From Dendrobium chrysotoxum (taxonomy: Eukaryota > Streptophyta > Magnoliopsida > Asparagales > Orchidaceae), in the NCBI GenBank assembly GCA_019925795.1, contig CM034312.1, positions 87,609,528 to 87,673,527 on the forward strand: 64,000 bases of DNA, read 5' to 3'. This document shows positions 34,301 to 49,300 of this stretch, one piece after another (position 1 is the first letter of the stretch; each line of letters opens with the position of its first letter). The translations under genes were made by a program, and so were the position numbers. The notes below the pieces were generated by a model that was not told the origin of the DNA, did no database searches, and saw only the letters and a list, made by a program, of their open reading frames with translations.

Positions 34301-37300
34301 ACAAATATCTCGGACGATGCCACGATCGTATATTTGTTTGACTGTTCGAGCCGTGTCAACTCCTATCTATTCACATAGAAGAATTGGGCTCGAACTTAAG
34401 TTCATTTCTTGACCCGCACAGCATCCTCATACGTCACGTGTGTATACATACATCACGCTCATCGGGGCCCATGCGATTCACATTTACAGAATGATCAATG
34501 TATTTGATATGATGTGTATGATATATATCATAAAGCATTTGTATAATATATATGTTGTGTTTGCATGATTGATATGATGCGTCAGTAAGACTGGCATGAT
34601 ATACTTGTAGGATGCATTCATGTAGTAGTGTTATATATGCAGTGCAGCGGGTGTACATGGCATGTTTGCGTGTTAAGTGATATGCTCACACAGTGTGTCC
34701 CGCATGTTGTAATACATGTATATATTATACATTTGCATGTAAATGCAATGCGCTACTATAGCATAATGCATTGCAATACTGAATGACATGCTTGAATGAT
34801 ATTTTCTACCTATTGCGATGGATGTGGGTGAACCGTGAACATTTTAAAGTGTTGGACACTAATCAACTATGTGAATGATTGTCATTTAAGTGTGCGCAAT
34901 ATTTTATTTAGAAGCCTGTAGACGCCTTCTATCTGCTTGTACGGGTGTTGTAGATCCGGTGGCGTGGCATTGCACTATAGTTATTTGCTGCTTCTTACAG
35001 ATGAGTTGTTGAGAAATTCAGAGGGCCCCACTTGGCAATTTATAAACGTCTTCTATCTGCTTGTATGCATGTTACGGATCTGATGGCGTTATTCAACAAT
35101 GCATTGGGCATCATTTATTGCATGGTTTTGCTCATTTTCTCTTCTCCAAGTTGCTATCTTCCTCAGCATTCGGCTTGCGAGAATATGCTTTAGCTAGCAA
35201 ATGAGCTGTGCGGTGTGTCAGGAACCTCTTACCTGTCGCTGGTGAGTAAACTGATTCATCTTGTATGATAAACTGGCACTACAAATTCATTGCCTCAGTT
35301 TATTAATGGCCCGCAGTTTTTTTACTACTGATTCTCTGCTTTTGCTTATAGGTGAATTGTAGCGTTGTGCTGCAGGTCATTTATTACTTTATGCATGTAG
35401 ACTATCGTGCACTAACGAGTCTCCTGCAGTTGTTCGTAGATGTTTGCATTTGCTATAGCCCTGCAACATGTTTGCTATCACAGCTTACAGGCAAGACTGT
35501 CGTATGTATTGTGGGCTTTCTGCTGTCATCTGCGGGCAAATTGCGTTAAATGTAGATCTTCTAGTGTTGTCTAAGGGCGTCTGCATTTACTATAATTCTT
35601 CCTGCATTTGTTGTAATATTCGGTTCTTGCTTGTAAATGATATATTGCATGTCCACGTTTACAGAGGATCCATTATACCTACAACATATTTACCATCACC
35701 GCTTGTAGGCAAATTTGTGCCCATTTGTAAGCTAATGTTGAATGCGGGGTAAGCTGTATTCAATACTGATTTCCTCATACATACTGATTGGTGAGTTGAT
35801 ACATTAGCTTGTATGCTGGCTTCCTTGTGTTCATAGGAAACTAGTATATTCGTTTGCATATTGGTCAACGAGTTGCTACATTAGCTTGTATATCTTTCTG
35901 TGTTCGTAGGAGTTGCCACGCATATTTGCAAGCTATAAGATAGCTGATTGTTGAGCGTAGGGATATTATTACATTCATAGCTCACCTGCTGTTGTTGCTT
36001 ACAGGCGGGCTAATATATTCATCCACAAGTTGTTTGATGTTGAATGTGTATTTGTATTTGCAAAAGACCCCTCATGCTTGCAGCACATCAACCACTGTTA
36101 ATTACAGTTAGGTGATATTGGTTATATGCAAGCTGTGTTTGCCTCAAACCCTTCAAATATATCTTGGTTAACAATTCATTGTATGTCGCCCTCTATTGCT
36201 TGCAGGGGACTGATGTACACTTGCAAATTGATTAACGTCAATTGTAGGAGGGCTGTATTCACCACAACTTCCTTTTGTACGCTTGTTAACAAGCCGCCAC
36301 ATTTGTTTATATCTCCCCTATTCTTACTTACGAGCAGATTGTCGTGTGTATTACAAGCACTTTGCATATGTCCATAGGCGAGTTAGCATGCTTGCTTCAA
36401 GTTCTCCACTCTTGCCTGTAAGTTGGGTATTCAATGTTCGTGCCTTATACATGTCTGTAAGCAAGTCATGCTTATCACAAGTCCTTTGTAATTACTTGTT
36501 GGCAGGTTATCATCAAGCTTTATTATAATGCTCATCACTTGTCATTTCATTGCATTTTTTTTATTTAGATATTCAATTCAAGTTCGGTTCCCTGTTAGTT
36601 ATTCAAGTTTATGCTCAGTTCAAGTCCCCTGTGGCTATCCAAGTTCTGTGTTATTTTATTCAAATCAAGTTTTCTATGCTCTAGATTTCGGCAGCCTCCC
36701 GAAATCTCCCCCATTTAGAAGAAAATCCAAGAGTTTTAACCTGCCCACCACGTCAGAGAAAGACGTGCGTGGTTGGTGTCTGATGACACTGCGGTTGTAG
36801 TCTTCGATCCCACCCTGCCAGAGAAAGGCGTGCATGGGCTGGTGTTGGCTATATGTTTGAAAGAATGTAGTTTCCTTGCCACGCTAAGAAAAATGTGCAC
36901 AAGACTCACCCGCTTTGGCCAAGTGCCGCACCGGGTTCCCATCACCACGCAAGAAAAAAACGTGCATAAGGGGTCCCCTGGTGTGTCGCGAGCCCTAAAA
37001 ATGGGATTTTGAAGACTTTTTGAGCTTGTACGCGTTTATAACTAAGTGCGAAGTGATGATATCGGCAACGACAATGAATGTGTGCAACAAATTTTCTTCT
37101 TCCTCTCTCTTTTCTTTTCACTTATTTCTTTTTGTACTTCTGATTTATTTATTTTCACTTTCTCCTTTTTTTGCCTCTTCTTTTCTTTTTTTAAAATAAT
37201 AATAATAATAAGACTAATATTAATATTATTAATAATAATAAAAGTAATATTAAGAGAGAGAGAGAAAGAGGGAGAGAGAGAGAGAGAGAGAGTGATGGGC

Positions 37301-40300
37301 TCTGGAGTGATAGGTGAAATGGGATGTATTGAGTTGTAGGTTTGAGTGAGTGTGAGTATGAATGTTGTAAGAGGAGTTTGGTTTGGAGGATGTGAGGGCT
37401 GTTTGAGTGGATTGCTATTGTGAGAGAATTAAAAGGCTGCTCTACTTGAGAGAGTGGTGCTCAGTTGGTTGGAGGAGGGAATGCAAGTTGTGGAGTTGGA
37501 AGCCACTCAGTCAATCGAAGAGGGGCTCGGCTGGATTGAAGGATTGACTGGATCAATCGTCGGGGGGGGGGGGGGGGGGGTCTGGGAGTCGGATGGGTTC
37601 GGCAAGGTTTGGGTCGAGTGGAAGTCGGGATTTAAGATGTAGTTCGGGTTGGGGGGCTACAGGAGGTCGTAGGTTCGGGATTACTGAACAGAAAGAGGCG
37701 GGATCATGAGGATTGGAGGCTTGGTGGATCTAGCCGCTGAGATCGGGATGTGTTCTGCTCTTGGAGGATTCATGTGGTAGAGGGCTCGGTCGGCTGTGTG
37801 GAGGATTGAGGTTGGTCAGGTGTTCGAATCGAAGGGAGATGCCGTGGCGGGATTGGTTTGGGGAATCGGGTAGGGTATTCGGGATTTGGCATCGGGTTGT
37901 AGAAGTGAGGGCTTCGCTTGCACTCTCATTTTAACGACGCTGAAGAGCAGCTTGCGGGATTTTGGCAAAAAATTGGGGAGACGACATAAACGACATCGGC
38001 GCCGAACATTAGATACGGGATTTGAGCGGGATTTGCGGGCCTCGGCTCTTGTGTGGAGGTCAACATAAGAATTCATAATACCGCCTCCGCTCCTATTCGA
38101 GTTGCTCAAGGAGCCAATTGAGTTGAGAAGCATCCAGATCAAATTTGGGCTCAATAATTTAACGAGCTTTAAAATCTACTCGAGCTCAATAAGCTTGGCT
38201 TGTCTTGTGAGCTCGTTACCCAGATAAGCTCAAGTAAGCTCACAAACTGGTTTGACTCATTTGCACCCCTAGCGAACACATAAGTCTATTAACTAACATA
38301 AGACAAATTAAATCATTAGGCATTTGCTAGATAAGCAAATACATACACGTAATTCACTATTATAGTCCTAATATAATATTAATAGTCTTACTACGACATC
38401 ATATGGCTTGGCACAATCTTAATTAATCATATTAGTCATACCTAACTTAAATTGGTCACCATTTACTTAATATTTAGCCCTAGTCAACTCAAGATCACAA
38501 GACATTTATTAAATTATGATTACGACCAGAGCCTAAAAGTTTCTCAATGGTTAAAGAACCTATGAGTTGTGAATCATTACATCTAACTTAAATTTATCCC
38601 TTAAATGAAAATTCACTATATGCCGGGTAGGTCTACTATGAAAGCTATACATTTATTGAGAAGTTTGATGGAGAAGTATAGACATATGATATTTATTGAT
38701 TTAGAGAAAGAATATGATAAAGTTACAAGAGAAGTGCTTTGGAGAGTTCTAGAAAAGAAAGGAATTAATAATGCTTATATTAAAGTCTTTAAGGATATGT
38801 ATGCAGGAGTTGTTACTTGTGTTCAAACACAAGATGATTTGACCAAGTATTTTCCTATTTCAGTCGGATTACACCAAGGATCAGCTTTAAGCCCATATCT
38901 TTTTTGCTTTAGTCATGGATATTCTTACTAGACATTTGCAAAAGGATGTACCTTGGTGTATGCTTTTTGTTGATGATATTCTTCTTGTTGATAAGACTAG
39001 AGAGAGAGTTGAAGGAAAACTTGAATTAAGGAGGTCAACCTTAGTTTAGAAGTTTTCGTTTGAGTATATCTAAAACCGAATACATACAGTATAATTTTAG
39101 TAGTAATAGTTCTAATGGAGGATTGTGACTTTGGGCGATCAAGTCATTAATAAGAGTATGCGTTGTAGATATCTCGGGACTATTTTTCAATGTAATGGAA
39201 AAATAGATGAGGATATTATTAGTAGAATTATAGTTGGATGGTTGAAGTAGAGGAATGCATCCGACTTATTGTGTGATAGAAAGTATCCCTCAAAGTTAAG
39301 GGAAAATTCTATAAGATGGTGGTGAGACCTACAATGCTTTATGGCGTTGAATGTTGGTCATTAATAGAGAAGCATAAAGTTAAGTGCTGTAGAGATGCAG
39401 ATGATCAGGTGGATGAGTGGTTTCACTCTTAGACATAGAATGTGAAATGAGTATATATGTGAAAAGGTTGGAGTAGCTCTAGTGATAGATAAGATTAAAG
39501 AGAGTCGCCTTAGCTGATTTGGCCACATAAAACGTCATCCTTCCGATGACCCAATTAGGAGAGTAGATGCATTAAATTTAGCCTATGTTAAGAAAGGTAG
39601 AGGTAGACCTAAAAAGATTTCATTAGAAAATATTAAAAATGACAATTTTTTATTAGATTTAAAAGAGAATTTGACTCTTAAGGACACAATGGAGACAATT
39701 GATTCAAGTAGCTGACGCCACGTAGTGGGATAAAGACTTGATGTTGTTGTTGTTATTGTTGTCTAAGAGGTCCCCTTGGACAAAGCAATTAATGGCAGCC
39801 AAAAAAGATTCTTCGGTCAAGTTGGGTTGATTAACTCTCACTACTAAGTAGACTATGGACTGTGGTAACTCAAGATGGTAGAACTATGAGATCTTAATCG
39901 AGTTCATCATTATTCCCCCTATCATCCATATTAATTTGATGGTGATAAATTTTTCAACCCTAAATTAAACTGTAGTGGATATATGCGAAGCACTTCCAAT
40001 CTAATTACTAGCCTTCAAAAAAAAAAATCCTCTCTGCACTAGGAGGGGCATATAAGTATAGGGACTTGTACCTATGAGAAACCTGTAATCATATTATAAA
40101 ATTCTTGCAAAATGATGGCGAAATCTCTAGATAATATCTTATCTGTAACCTAATCCTCCTAAATATTTAACCCACAATCCACAAAACTCTCTCAATAGAG
40201 CCGGTGCACAGATTTTTGGAGCCCTCACTCCGCTTTTGAGTTCAGTGATTTTACACTTGATGAAATGCCCGATAATTTATCTGCTCTTAGGATCATTCAA

Positions 40301-43300
40301 CATGCCATTAATTTAGCCACAGGTTCACAATTTCCTAACCTTCCATATTATAGGATAAATCCTACGGAATATGCTAAGCTCACAAAACAATTTGAGGACT
40401 TAAGAAGGGGTTCATACAAGAAATCTTAGTCCATGTGCAACTCCTACCTTATTAACACCTAAGAAAGATGACATGTGAAGGATGCATATTAATAATTGGG
40501 CATTCCCATCCCTCAGTTGGACAACATATTAAATATGATCTCATGGATTAATTTATTTTTAAAAAAAATACCTAAGAAGCAATTATCACCATATTAGAAT
40601 GCATTCACCAGATGAATGAAAAATTGCTTTTAAAATTTCTAATGAGCCCTATGAATAATGGGTGATGCCATCTTGACTTTTAAATACTACTAACATATTT
40701 ATGAGGTTAATAAACAGTGTCCTAAAACCCTTCATCGGAAAATTATAGTTATGTACTTTTCTAATATATTAATTTATAACCAAGTAAGCCAGACCATCTG
40801 CAACACCTTAGACAGGTCTTTAAAATTAATACAAAAGAACATATGTACATGAACATGAAGAAGTGTTTTTATTTTTTGTAAACTGAGATGATTTTTCTAG
40901 AACACATTATTTCCATTGTTGAAATTAAGCATGATCCTTCTAAAGTTCAAGCTATCATAGATTGGCCCTCACCTAAGAGTTTCATTGAAGAATGAAGTTT
41001 TCATTGTCTTGTTACTTTCTACAAAATATTCATTAAGGACTTCAACATAATTGTTGCCCCAATCACTGATATAATGAAATTGGAAAATTCTTAGATCAAC
41101 TTGAGATTTTGAGTATCTCTAGTCCTATCCTTAGACTGCTTAATTTTTCTAAATCTTTTGAAGTAACTTGTAATGCTTTTAGAATTAGCATTGGTGGAGT
41201 TTAAGTTGGGAATCATATACTTTTTAGTGAGAAACTAAATGAGACAAAATAACAATATTTAACATATGATAGAGAATTTTATACTATTATCTAATATTCA
41301 AAACACTAGCATCACTACTTTTTCATATAGAGAATTTAGTCTTAACTCAGACCATAATGCTCTCAAATTCATTAATGCTAAATCGAAGTGAAGTCATAGA
41401 CACGCCAAATAGACTGAATTTCTCCAAGATTATTCTTTTGTTCTCAAACATAAACTTGGAGTAAAAAATAAACCCGTTGATGCCTTATTTAGGGTAACTT
41501 TAACTATCAGTTCTTTAGAACTTAAATTTTCAAATTTTAAATGAATTAAAGATGAGTATCACATGTTGTGACCTTATCTAATTTACCTTGAACACTTGGA
41601 TAAGTTTTTGGTTAGAAAATATTAGAAATGATATTTTTTTAATTAGATTTAAATGAGAATTAGTCTCTTAATAGGGCACAATGAAGAAAAAGGATTCATG
41701 TACCCGACCCCACGTAGTGAGATAAAGGATTGATGTTGTTCTTATGTTGTTATTATACTTGGATAAGTTCTTGACCTTGCAAGCAACATTCTCAATAATT
41801 AATGGATATTTGAATCAATGAAAAGAATTATATATTCCTAGAACAACATTGAGAAAATTTAATATATATATATATATATTCTAGGGGAATAAGTAAACAT
41901 TTTGGAAAAGACAACTATTTGTTTAATAAAAAAATTGATTTTTATTGTATTACCTTAATCGAGATGTTCCAAAATTTGGTGGCCCAATGTTTGATTTATA
42001 TACAAGCTAAAGCCACCAAATAAAAATCCGATCAATACATTGCCTTACATGTTCCCTATAGGCCTTGAGAAGATCTAACGATGAATTTCATCTTAGGATT
42101 GCCCAGAATAGCTAAAGAACATGATAACATTTTTATGGTAACTGGTCAATTCTCTTAGATGACCCATTTTCTACCCTGCTCTAAAACTAATGGTGCCTCT
42201 TATATAGCTAAATTATTCCTTAATTTTTTTTTTGCATTTATATGTTTTGCCTTCAACCATTATGTCTAATCGAGATGTTAGATTTATTTCATATTTTTTA
42301 AAGACTCGTGAAAATTGTTAGGAACAAAATTGAATTTTTCATCTATTTTTCACCCTCAAATGGATGGGCAAACTAAAATAGTGAATCAAACTTAAGAAAA
42401 CCTCCTAAAGGTGTCCTATAGGAAAAATTTTAAGAAATTAGGACTTGCATTTGCCTACCTCTATATTTACATATAATAGTATTGTTTCTAAAACAACTAA
42501 GACGTCACCTTTTAAAATGATATATGGTTATAACCCTAGACAACTTATTGATGTAGTTAACCTCACATCTCATGCATTATCTAATTCTACATTTTCATTT
42601 GCCAAAGATTTCAAAAGCCTCCATGACACCTTAAGAAAGTAAATTAAATTAAACAATGACAAATATGCCTTTAAGGGAAATCATAATAGGTCAATAAGGG
42701 AATTTAAACAAGGAGACTGTTTTGATTCGCTTCTGCCTAGAGCAATACCATACTATTAAGTTTAAGAAATTATATGCAAGGGCTTATGACCTATTCAAAA
42801 TTTTTATAAAAATTGAATCTAATGTCTATCATACTAACTCGCTTGCAGAAATGTTAATTCATCCTATTATTAATACTAAAGATATTCTATCATAAATATG
42901 CGGAAGTTAGCAAATATCCACTTGTCTAATTTGACTCTTTGATAGGAGACATAGTTCCACACTTGCAAACTCCCTCAATCATGTAATTTGACTATATCAT
43001 TATATAGGAGGCACCCATTGATCTAGCTGCAGAGTCTCAAATTCTCATTTGTTGGAAGAATAATTTGTTGGGAAAATTATAGGTCCAACATGATTTTGAA
43101 TTTCTATTTTTGTAATCGCATACGACATTGTGAATAATATCTCTTGAAAGACAAAAGTATTATTCCTCAATGGATTCAAATACAAAAATATAAATTTTAT
43201 CATAATTATTGTAACCAAATTATCATAAGGAACAATATATAATCTCGGGAGATTAAAATGTTGTTCAATTATCTATTCAATATCAATAATAAGATACTTT

Positions 43301-46300
43301 CATTAATCTCATAATTAAATTATCATACTAAATGACATACTATCCCGAAGGATGGAGATATCGCTTTGCTAAGGATTCAAATACGAGAATAATGATATTT
43401 AAAAGAAAATTAAATTCTGGTTTGCAATTTCCAAAAGATTTTTCACCTACTTTATTTAGGAGCTAAATAAAGTAGGGTTTATTTTAAACTGAATTACTTA
43501 TTCCCTATAAGGGCAAACCCTTATAATTAATTACATCTTAAGAGATAGGAGCCCCTTAAGAAAACTTTCGATTAAGGTTGTGATAATCAAATTTATAATT
43601 TTTAAAGTTTAGGATCAATGATCGATGAATTTTAGAAATTTCAAAAGGGATCGGCTAAAACTTGAAACATTTTGTTTTTAAAGAGTCGAAAGAGGGGTAG
43701 GAGATAAACAATTCTAAGAAGCTCAGAAGTATCCCAAACTATTCTATGGTTGAGCTTTATAATTTTGATATTGAAATTTAGTGTTTGAGTTGATATTTTA
43801 TTAGAAATTTGAGACTTATATTCTTAATCACAAGATCAATGAAATACCCAAAAGGTGAAGGTTTACAATGTGAAATCAGTTTCAGACCCTAAAACTAAGT
43901 TAAGCACTACATAATAGTAGCCCAAAGTATTCTAATGAAATGCAAAAGTGTTTGACTCTTCTTGACTTACATCTCGGATGGCGTGAAATGTCAGTTAAAC
44001 CACCTAATCGATTTTAAAACCATGATATCTAATTTTATGCAAAAGTAGGATAGGTAGGCTATCATTTAATCGACTGACATCTAACAATCCTAAATAGTCT
44101 CGAACTTATTAATGGTAGTTATGCACTAAAAGCTAATTACAATTATATTTTATTTTTAAATTAATTTCTAATGCAATACATGTTAATTGACTATATGCAA
44201 TAATCATAATGTGAAGTTTTAAAAAATGTTTAGAAATTAGGTTTTATTCTAAAACAGCAGAACTTTTCTGAGACAGAACTGCACCTTAATAGGTCAGGTG
44301 GTTTATTTCTACTCGTAGGCAAGGAGGTGCCTAGGCTAGGAATAGAAATAGAATATGCAACGCGACTCTGACCGAATCCCAATTTATGTTCTACAACAAT
44401 TATCTTTCTATATTGTTACACCTAAATTTTATTGTTTAATTATAAGTAGAAGAATCTTTTATTCCTATTCCTAAGAGCCTAAGTGTAAATCCAGACAAAT
44501 ATCACATGCAAGAAATAAACAAAAAAAAAACATACAATTTGAAAGCACTATCAATATAAAACACGGCATTCACCCAACCACCAACACATGAAAAGAAACA
44601 AAGTAAAGTATAAGAAAAGTCCGATACAACAAGTGTCACTTAATTACAACTATTTATAGAGGCAACCAAGTAATGAATTTAAATTACAACCCAGGTTCAA
44701 CTCCTAGAATCTTTTTTAAATGAAATTCTCCAAATTCTTCGACGACGATCATAAATTTTATTTCGAAAATGAGATCAACATAAACCACCTACTAATGGCG
44801 CATGATTGGCTCGCACTGATTTGGAGACCCTAGCCCCACAACTACTAGAAGAAGACTTTTAGGATTTTAACTTTATGGAGTACAATTCAACTTATTCCGA
44901 AGGAGTTAATGTAGCACATCAAGTGAACAATTCAAATTAGTCTGCTGGACCCATTATAAGAGCAAACGAAAATGCCCAAGCTAGAGAAAATTCATGAACT
45001 AAAGCTCATGTTAAGGTTCAGTGATAAAATTATTTAAGTATAATTTTATTTTTATTTTTCTATTTTAAAATGCCTTAAAAACATGTATGGTCAACCAATT
45101 TAATGAAGAAGTATAGAAAATGAAAATCTTTAATGAAAATGTAAGAAATTTTCACCTTTGTCAAGTGGCCAACCCTTCCCTCTTTTCCCTCAATTTTTTC
45201 CTTCAAAATGAAGAAGTTTAAGGGTCATTTTTTTTGCTTAAAAATGAAAATTAATCTTCATTTGCTTGTTTTTTGATAGCTTCAAGAATTAATATTTTCT
45301 TTGGTGAGATTAGATTGTTATCATTTTTCTACATAAGTTTTACTCTTCTTCTCTAAACAACTGCTCTCAACTCTTCTCTAAACAATCCCCAAACACCACC
45401 AAACCCAAGCCCCATATGTAGCTCTCAATCAAATCGAGCAAGATTAGGACTTAGTTTTGTTTCCTACCCCTCGACACCCATTTAAATTCCACCAAATCTT
45501 ATAATCTACTCCAGATCATTAGTTCATATTCTACGTTAACGATCCACCATCATCTCCCACCAATTAGCCAACTTAAAACATATTCCCTAAAGACATCTTT
45601 CAAATTAGCCCAAACTTAAGCAAAAGTAGGCTAGTCTTGGGATTTCCACCGCGAAGCCTATCTAAATCCTCTCACTTTTCCACCACAAACTTTGGATCAC
45701 ATCCTTAAATAATAAAATAAAATTTTAGCCATTTCTTGCCATTAATCTCAATAAAAGTATATCCACAACCATCACACATACATTTCTAATAGTGACATAT
45801 GAAGATTGATCTTTACTAAGAATCTATGTACCTTCTAGGAAAAGATCTAATCAGCAAAGTAAGCTTTCATTGGAGCATTTATCCCTCCATTTATCTGTTT
45901 AACTATCTACATTGCCATCCAATTTTCATCAATCCATCTAAATATCCATTTAAGAATGATGAAATTTACCAAATCTATTGTCATTTGCAAGTCTTACTCC
46001 ATAGATGTTATGACTACTAAGTGGTAATCAACTGAAAAAAAAAATGTTATACGAAGAGTCATATTTATACTAGATAAATCCTGGACAAGCTGACAACAGC
46101 TAAAGGCATTAATTACCCTCAAATTTCAAAAAGAAACAAGTTTTATGGTCATAAAAGTAATACTTAAAGCTTCTTATATGATAATAATAAAAGTGACATG
46201 TTATAGTATGATATTTAGATACAATTAAGCAACTAAAATGGATGTTTTAATGAACTTGAGGAAAAGTAAGATATTTAAAGGTGGAAAGTGAATTATTATT

Positions 46301-49300
46301 TGAATTGTGAGAGGGAAGCAAAACAAACCTTGCAGGCAAAGACAGTCGGACACCCGCACAAAGTTAGTCCATTCATTCTGTCTAGAATATCAAATACGCC
46401 TCTGCCATCACTCCTCTGCAACAAGTCCTGGTTAGTGTCCTCCAAATTCGGAGACATTCATAATAAAAAAATAGATAAATTTAGCATTACCAAGTAAAAG
46501 TTCACTGAAAGAAAGTTGGGCATTAGCTTTTCAGCAGCCTTGTAACAGGCGTCAACCATTTCAGCAAGTCCAGAAGAATGCTCCTTGCAAGCATCATTCT
46601 GGACGGGTATCGTTGGGAAATAATTTTGCAAGAATAGAGAAGCATATCTAGAACTCAATGGTTGGGATTCCCTCCTATTCGGACAGGAGCCTGGCAGAAT
46701 GCCTGGATCTCCAGCTGCAGAGATAATAAATTGCAAATAAGCAAAGACTTAAACATGAAGATTGACAACAAGAGTACATTAAGAGTTTGTTTGGTAGCTT
46801 GTAGATGGAAAATATATGTTAAAAACGGATGAGCCTACCTCCTTGAGGCAAGCCTCTGGCCTCAAGAGAGGTGCAGCCCTTGGCTAAGATGCAACAACTT
46901 GAGTGAAAGCAAGTCAACAAAGCAATTGAGACTACCATAAAGCTAAAAGAGAAACAAAAATATTCAACGAAGAGACAAGCATGACATCAATTATTATAAG
47001 GTGATAGCCAAATCACCAAGTTAAAAGGAAGAAATTAAAAAAAAGGGATGGTTGAACTTAAACATGAAGCAAAGGTGATGAAGGCTCCAAGTGCTTCCCA
47101 ACTGAAGCCAAGAGCTAAGAAAATGAGATAAAAACCAGTAAGAAGTCAATGAGGGTTACACTTAAGTGAGTAGCCAAGTTGACGAACACACAAAGGCACA
47201 CAAAGAGGAAGAGGTAAAGTTGGTGATGGACTTACATAGGAAACAGGATGGGAATGCAATTCATGGCTGGATATAGTGTATATAACATATATCAGCATAA
47301 GAAAAAGAAGATAAAGAAGGAAAAAAGGAAAAGACCAAAAGAGAAAACAAAAAGGAAAGGCGAAATGGAGAAAACTAGGAGGAGAAGATGAAACATGGAA
47401 GGAGAAATTTACAAGGGGATCAAAGAACAAAAGATTAAAAAAAGAACAAATAAGAAAGAGAAGTTGGCGAACTCGCCAAGCACTGGTGCAAGCTTGGCTA
47501 CCAATGATTAAGGGTCCTAGAATCCTTTCTTGAACTAGCTATATCTAAAGAAGAGAAATCATTTTCCTTCATCCCTAAAGGAGTATCCTTGCACCATTAG
47601 TCTTTTTCTTCTCATGATGCAAGGAAACTGTAGGATCCTGTTTTGTTCGGTAGATGATGTCGGGCTATACTATGTGCTACATGTAGATTGAGAGCCGATT
47701 GGGAGAAGATGATAAAGTCGAGTGTGAGAGAGGGAGAGAAATATGATTTAGTCAATATCTTTATTACTCAAGCAAGAGATACAAGAATAATGATATAATG
47801 CTTTGTGAATCTCTCCTCTCTTTTCTTCTTTTGTTGTGGTATGTGCTCTCACATACGTTCCTCCAGAGATTCCTCCTTTTCCACAAAAAAAAAAAAAAAA
47901 GATCCTTCTTTCCTCTTTCCTCCCCCCTTTTATAGGGTTTGGAAGAATGCAGGAGTTATGTCCTGGTATGTAGCTGTCCCATCGATCTTTAATTATAGTT
48001 TGTCGGTGCCAAGCTAGTCGGCAGCTGAGTAGTCCAAGTCGGGCAAGATCGGATGGTAAATGTGGTCCTCCCATTGCGATGGGAGGGGACAAGTGTCTTT
48101 TAGATGTTGTCTGGAGGATGGGACGGTGTGAGGGTCACCCCATTAAGGTAAGAGGGGCAAGTAGCGTCTGAACATGGAGCGTCTGAACGTTGTCTTCAGG
48201 CGAACATGAGAGGGAGATTTTCAAAGAGGTAATGTGTGCCGTTGGCTGCTTGGTGTATCTTGCATGGGAGTTTTGGCTCTGTCTTAGATGAATAAAGATT
48301 TGCCTGGCTGAGAAAAAAACTTCTAAGGAGATGTGACCAGTCCTGGTCCGTCGTGCTCTAGTATTAAGCTCCTTCCAGCACCCGAGCAAGTCCCTTGAAC
48401 GAGTTGTTCCGAGTGAGGAGTGCATCCACCTTTCACTCGACCAGATTGTAACTTGCAAGGCACCTGCGAACGGGTACCTGCACAGGTAATTATGAGTGTA
48501 CATTTAGTTCCCCGATTTATGCAACCCTTTGAACATTGGATGTGAAAAAGGTCGAATAAACAGATAAACCAGGAAAGGAAAGCATGAGTAAATGAAGATT
48601 TACTGCCCTGAATCTTTTACAGATTTCCAGGTTCAAAATTCCTAGGAGACCGGGCGGTCCTGTGATCTGGTTTCTCTATAAATACTGGTTTTGGGTCAGA
48701 TGTATGTTTGTTATTACTTTCCAACTGCAAGCCTTGCTTGTTTCCAGTGGGACGGACCCTTCCGTTCGTCAAGCTTCTCGAAGGGCTGCTTACAAGAAAG
48801 CGCAAGCAACCTTCTGCATGGAGGCTGCAAATACGGAGGGGCTGCGCCAAGTAGGCCTGCTGCTAGAGAAGAAGGACAAGTGTCAGTGGACTCAGCCGAT
48901 CTGACCACTGGTTCTCTATTTAAAAAAAAAAAGAATTTGTGTCAGGGAGCTGATTATTGTTGAAGATGATCGGCTATCTGATCATGCTGTGAGGATGGAG
49001 GAGGTGACTACTCCTATTGTCCCGGTGGCAGGAGGCATGACTTGGGGTTTTGAAGATCTGAAGGATGAGGAAAATCGTCCTTTTCTTCCTAAAAGGGTGC
49101 AGGGAGCGTGAGTAAAGCTCCTTGGCAGAAGGCAAGTATGCCTGAGCGGGAGATAGTTGCTAAGGAGATGATTACTACTGCTGAGAGGGCTGTCTGAGAA
49201 GTCACTGAAGAACGGGCAACTAATAAGATGCTTGAGCATCCATTGGCCTCTTTCACGTATACTTTGTTCACTAATCCCGCCTTTCCCCCTGGGAAAATTT

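Noticed and set aside
39740..39763. (TTG)n microsatellite as an independent feature
   Set aside because: It is the 3' tail of the RTE LINE, as the same tail follows the nested fragment at 41.75 kb.
46288..46497. 69-codon plus-strand frame
   Set aside because: It is the complement of the 87-nt exon of the PLC-like gene plus intron. The minus strand has both splice sites and family motifs.
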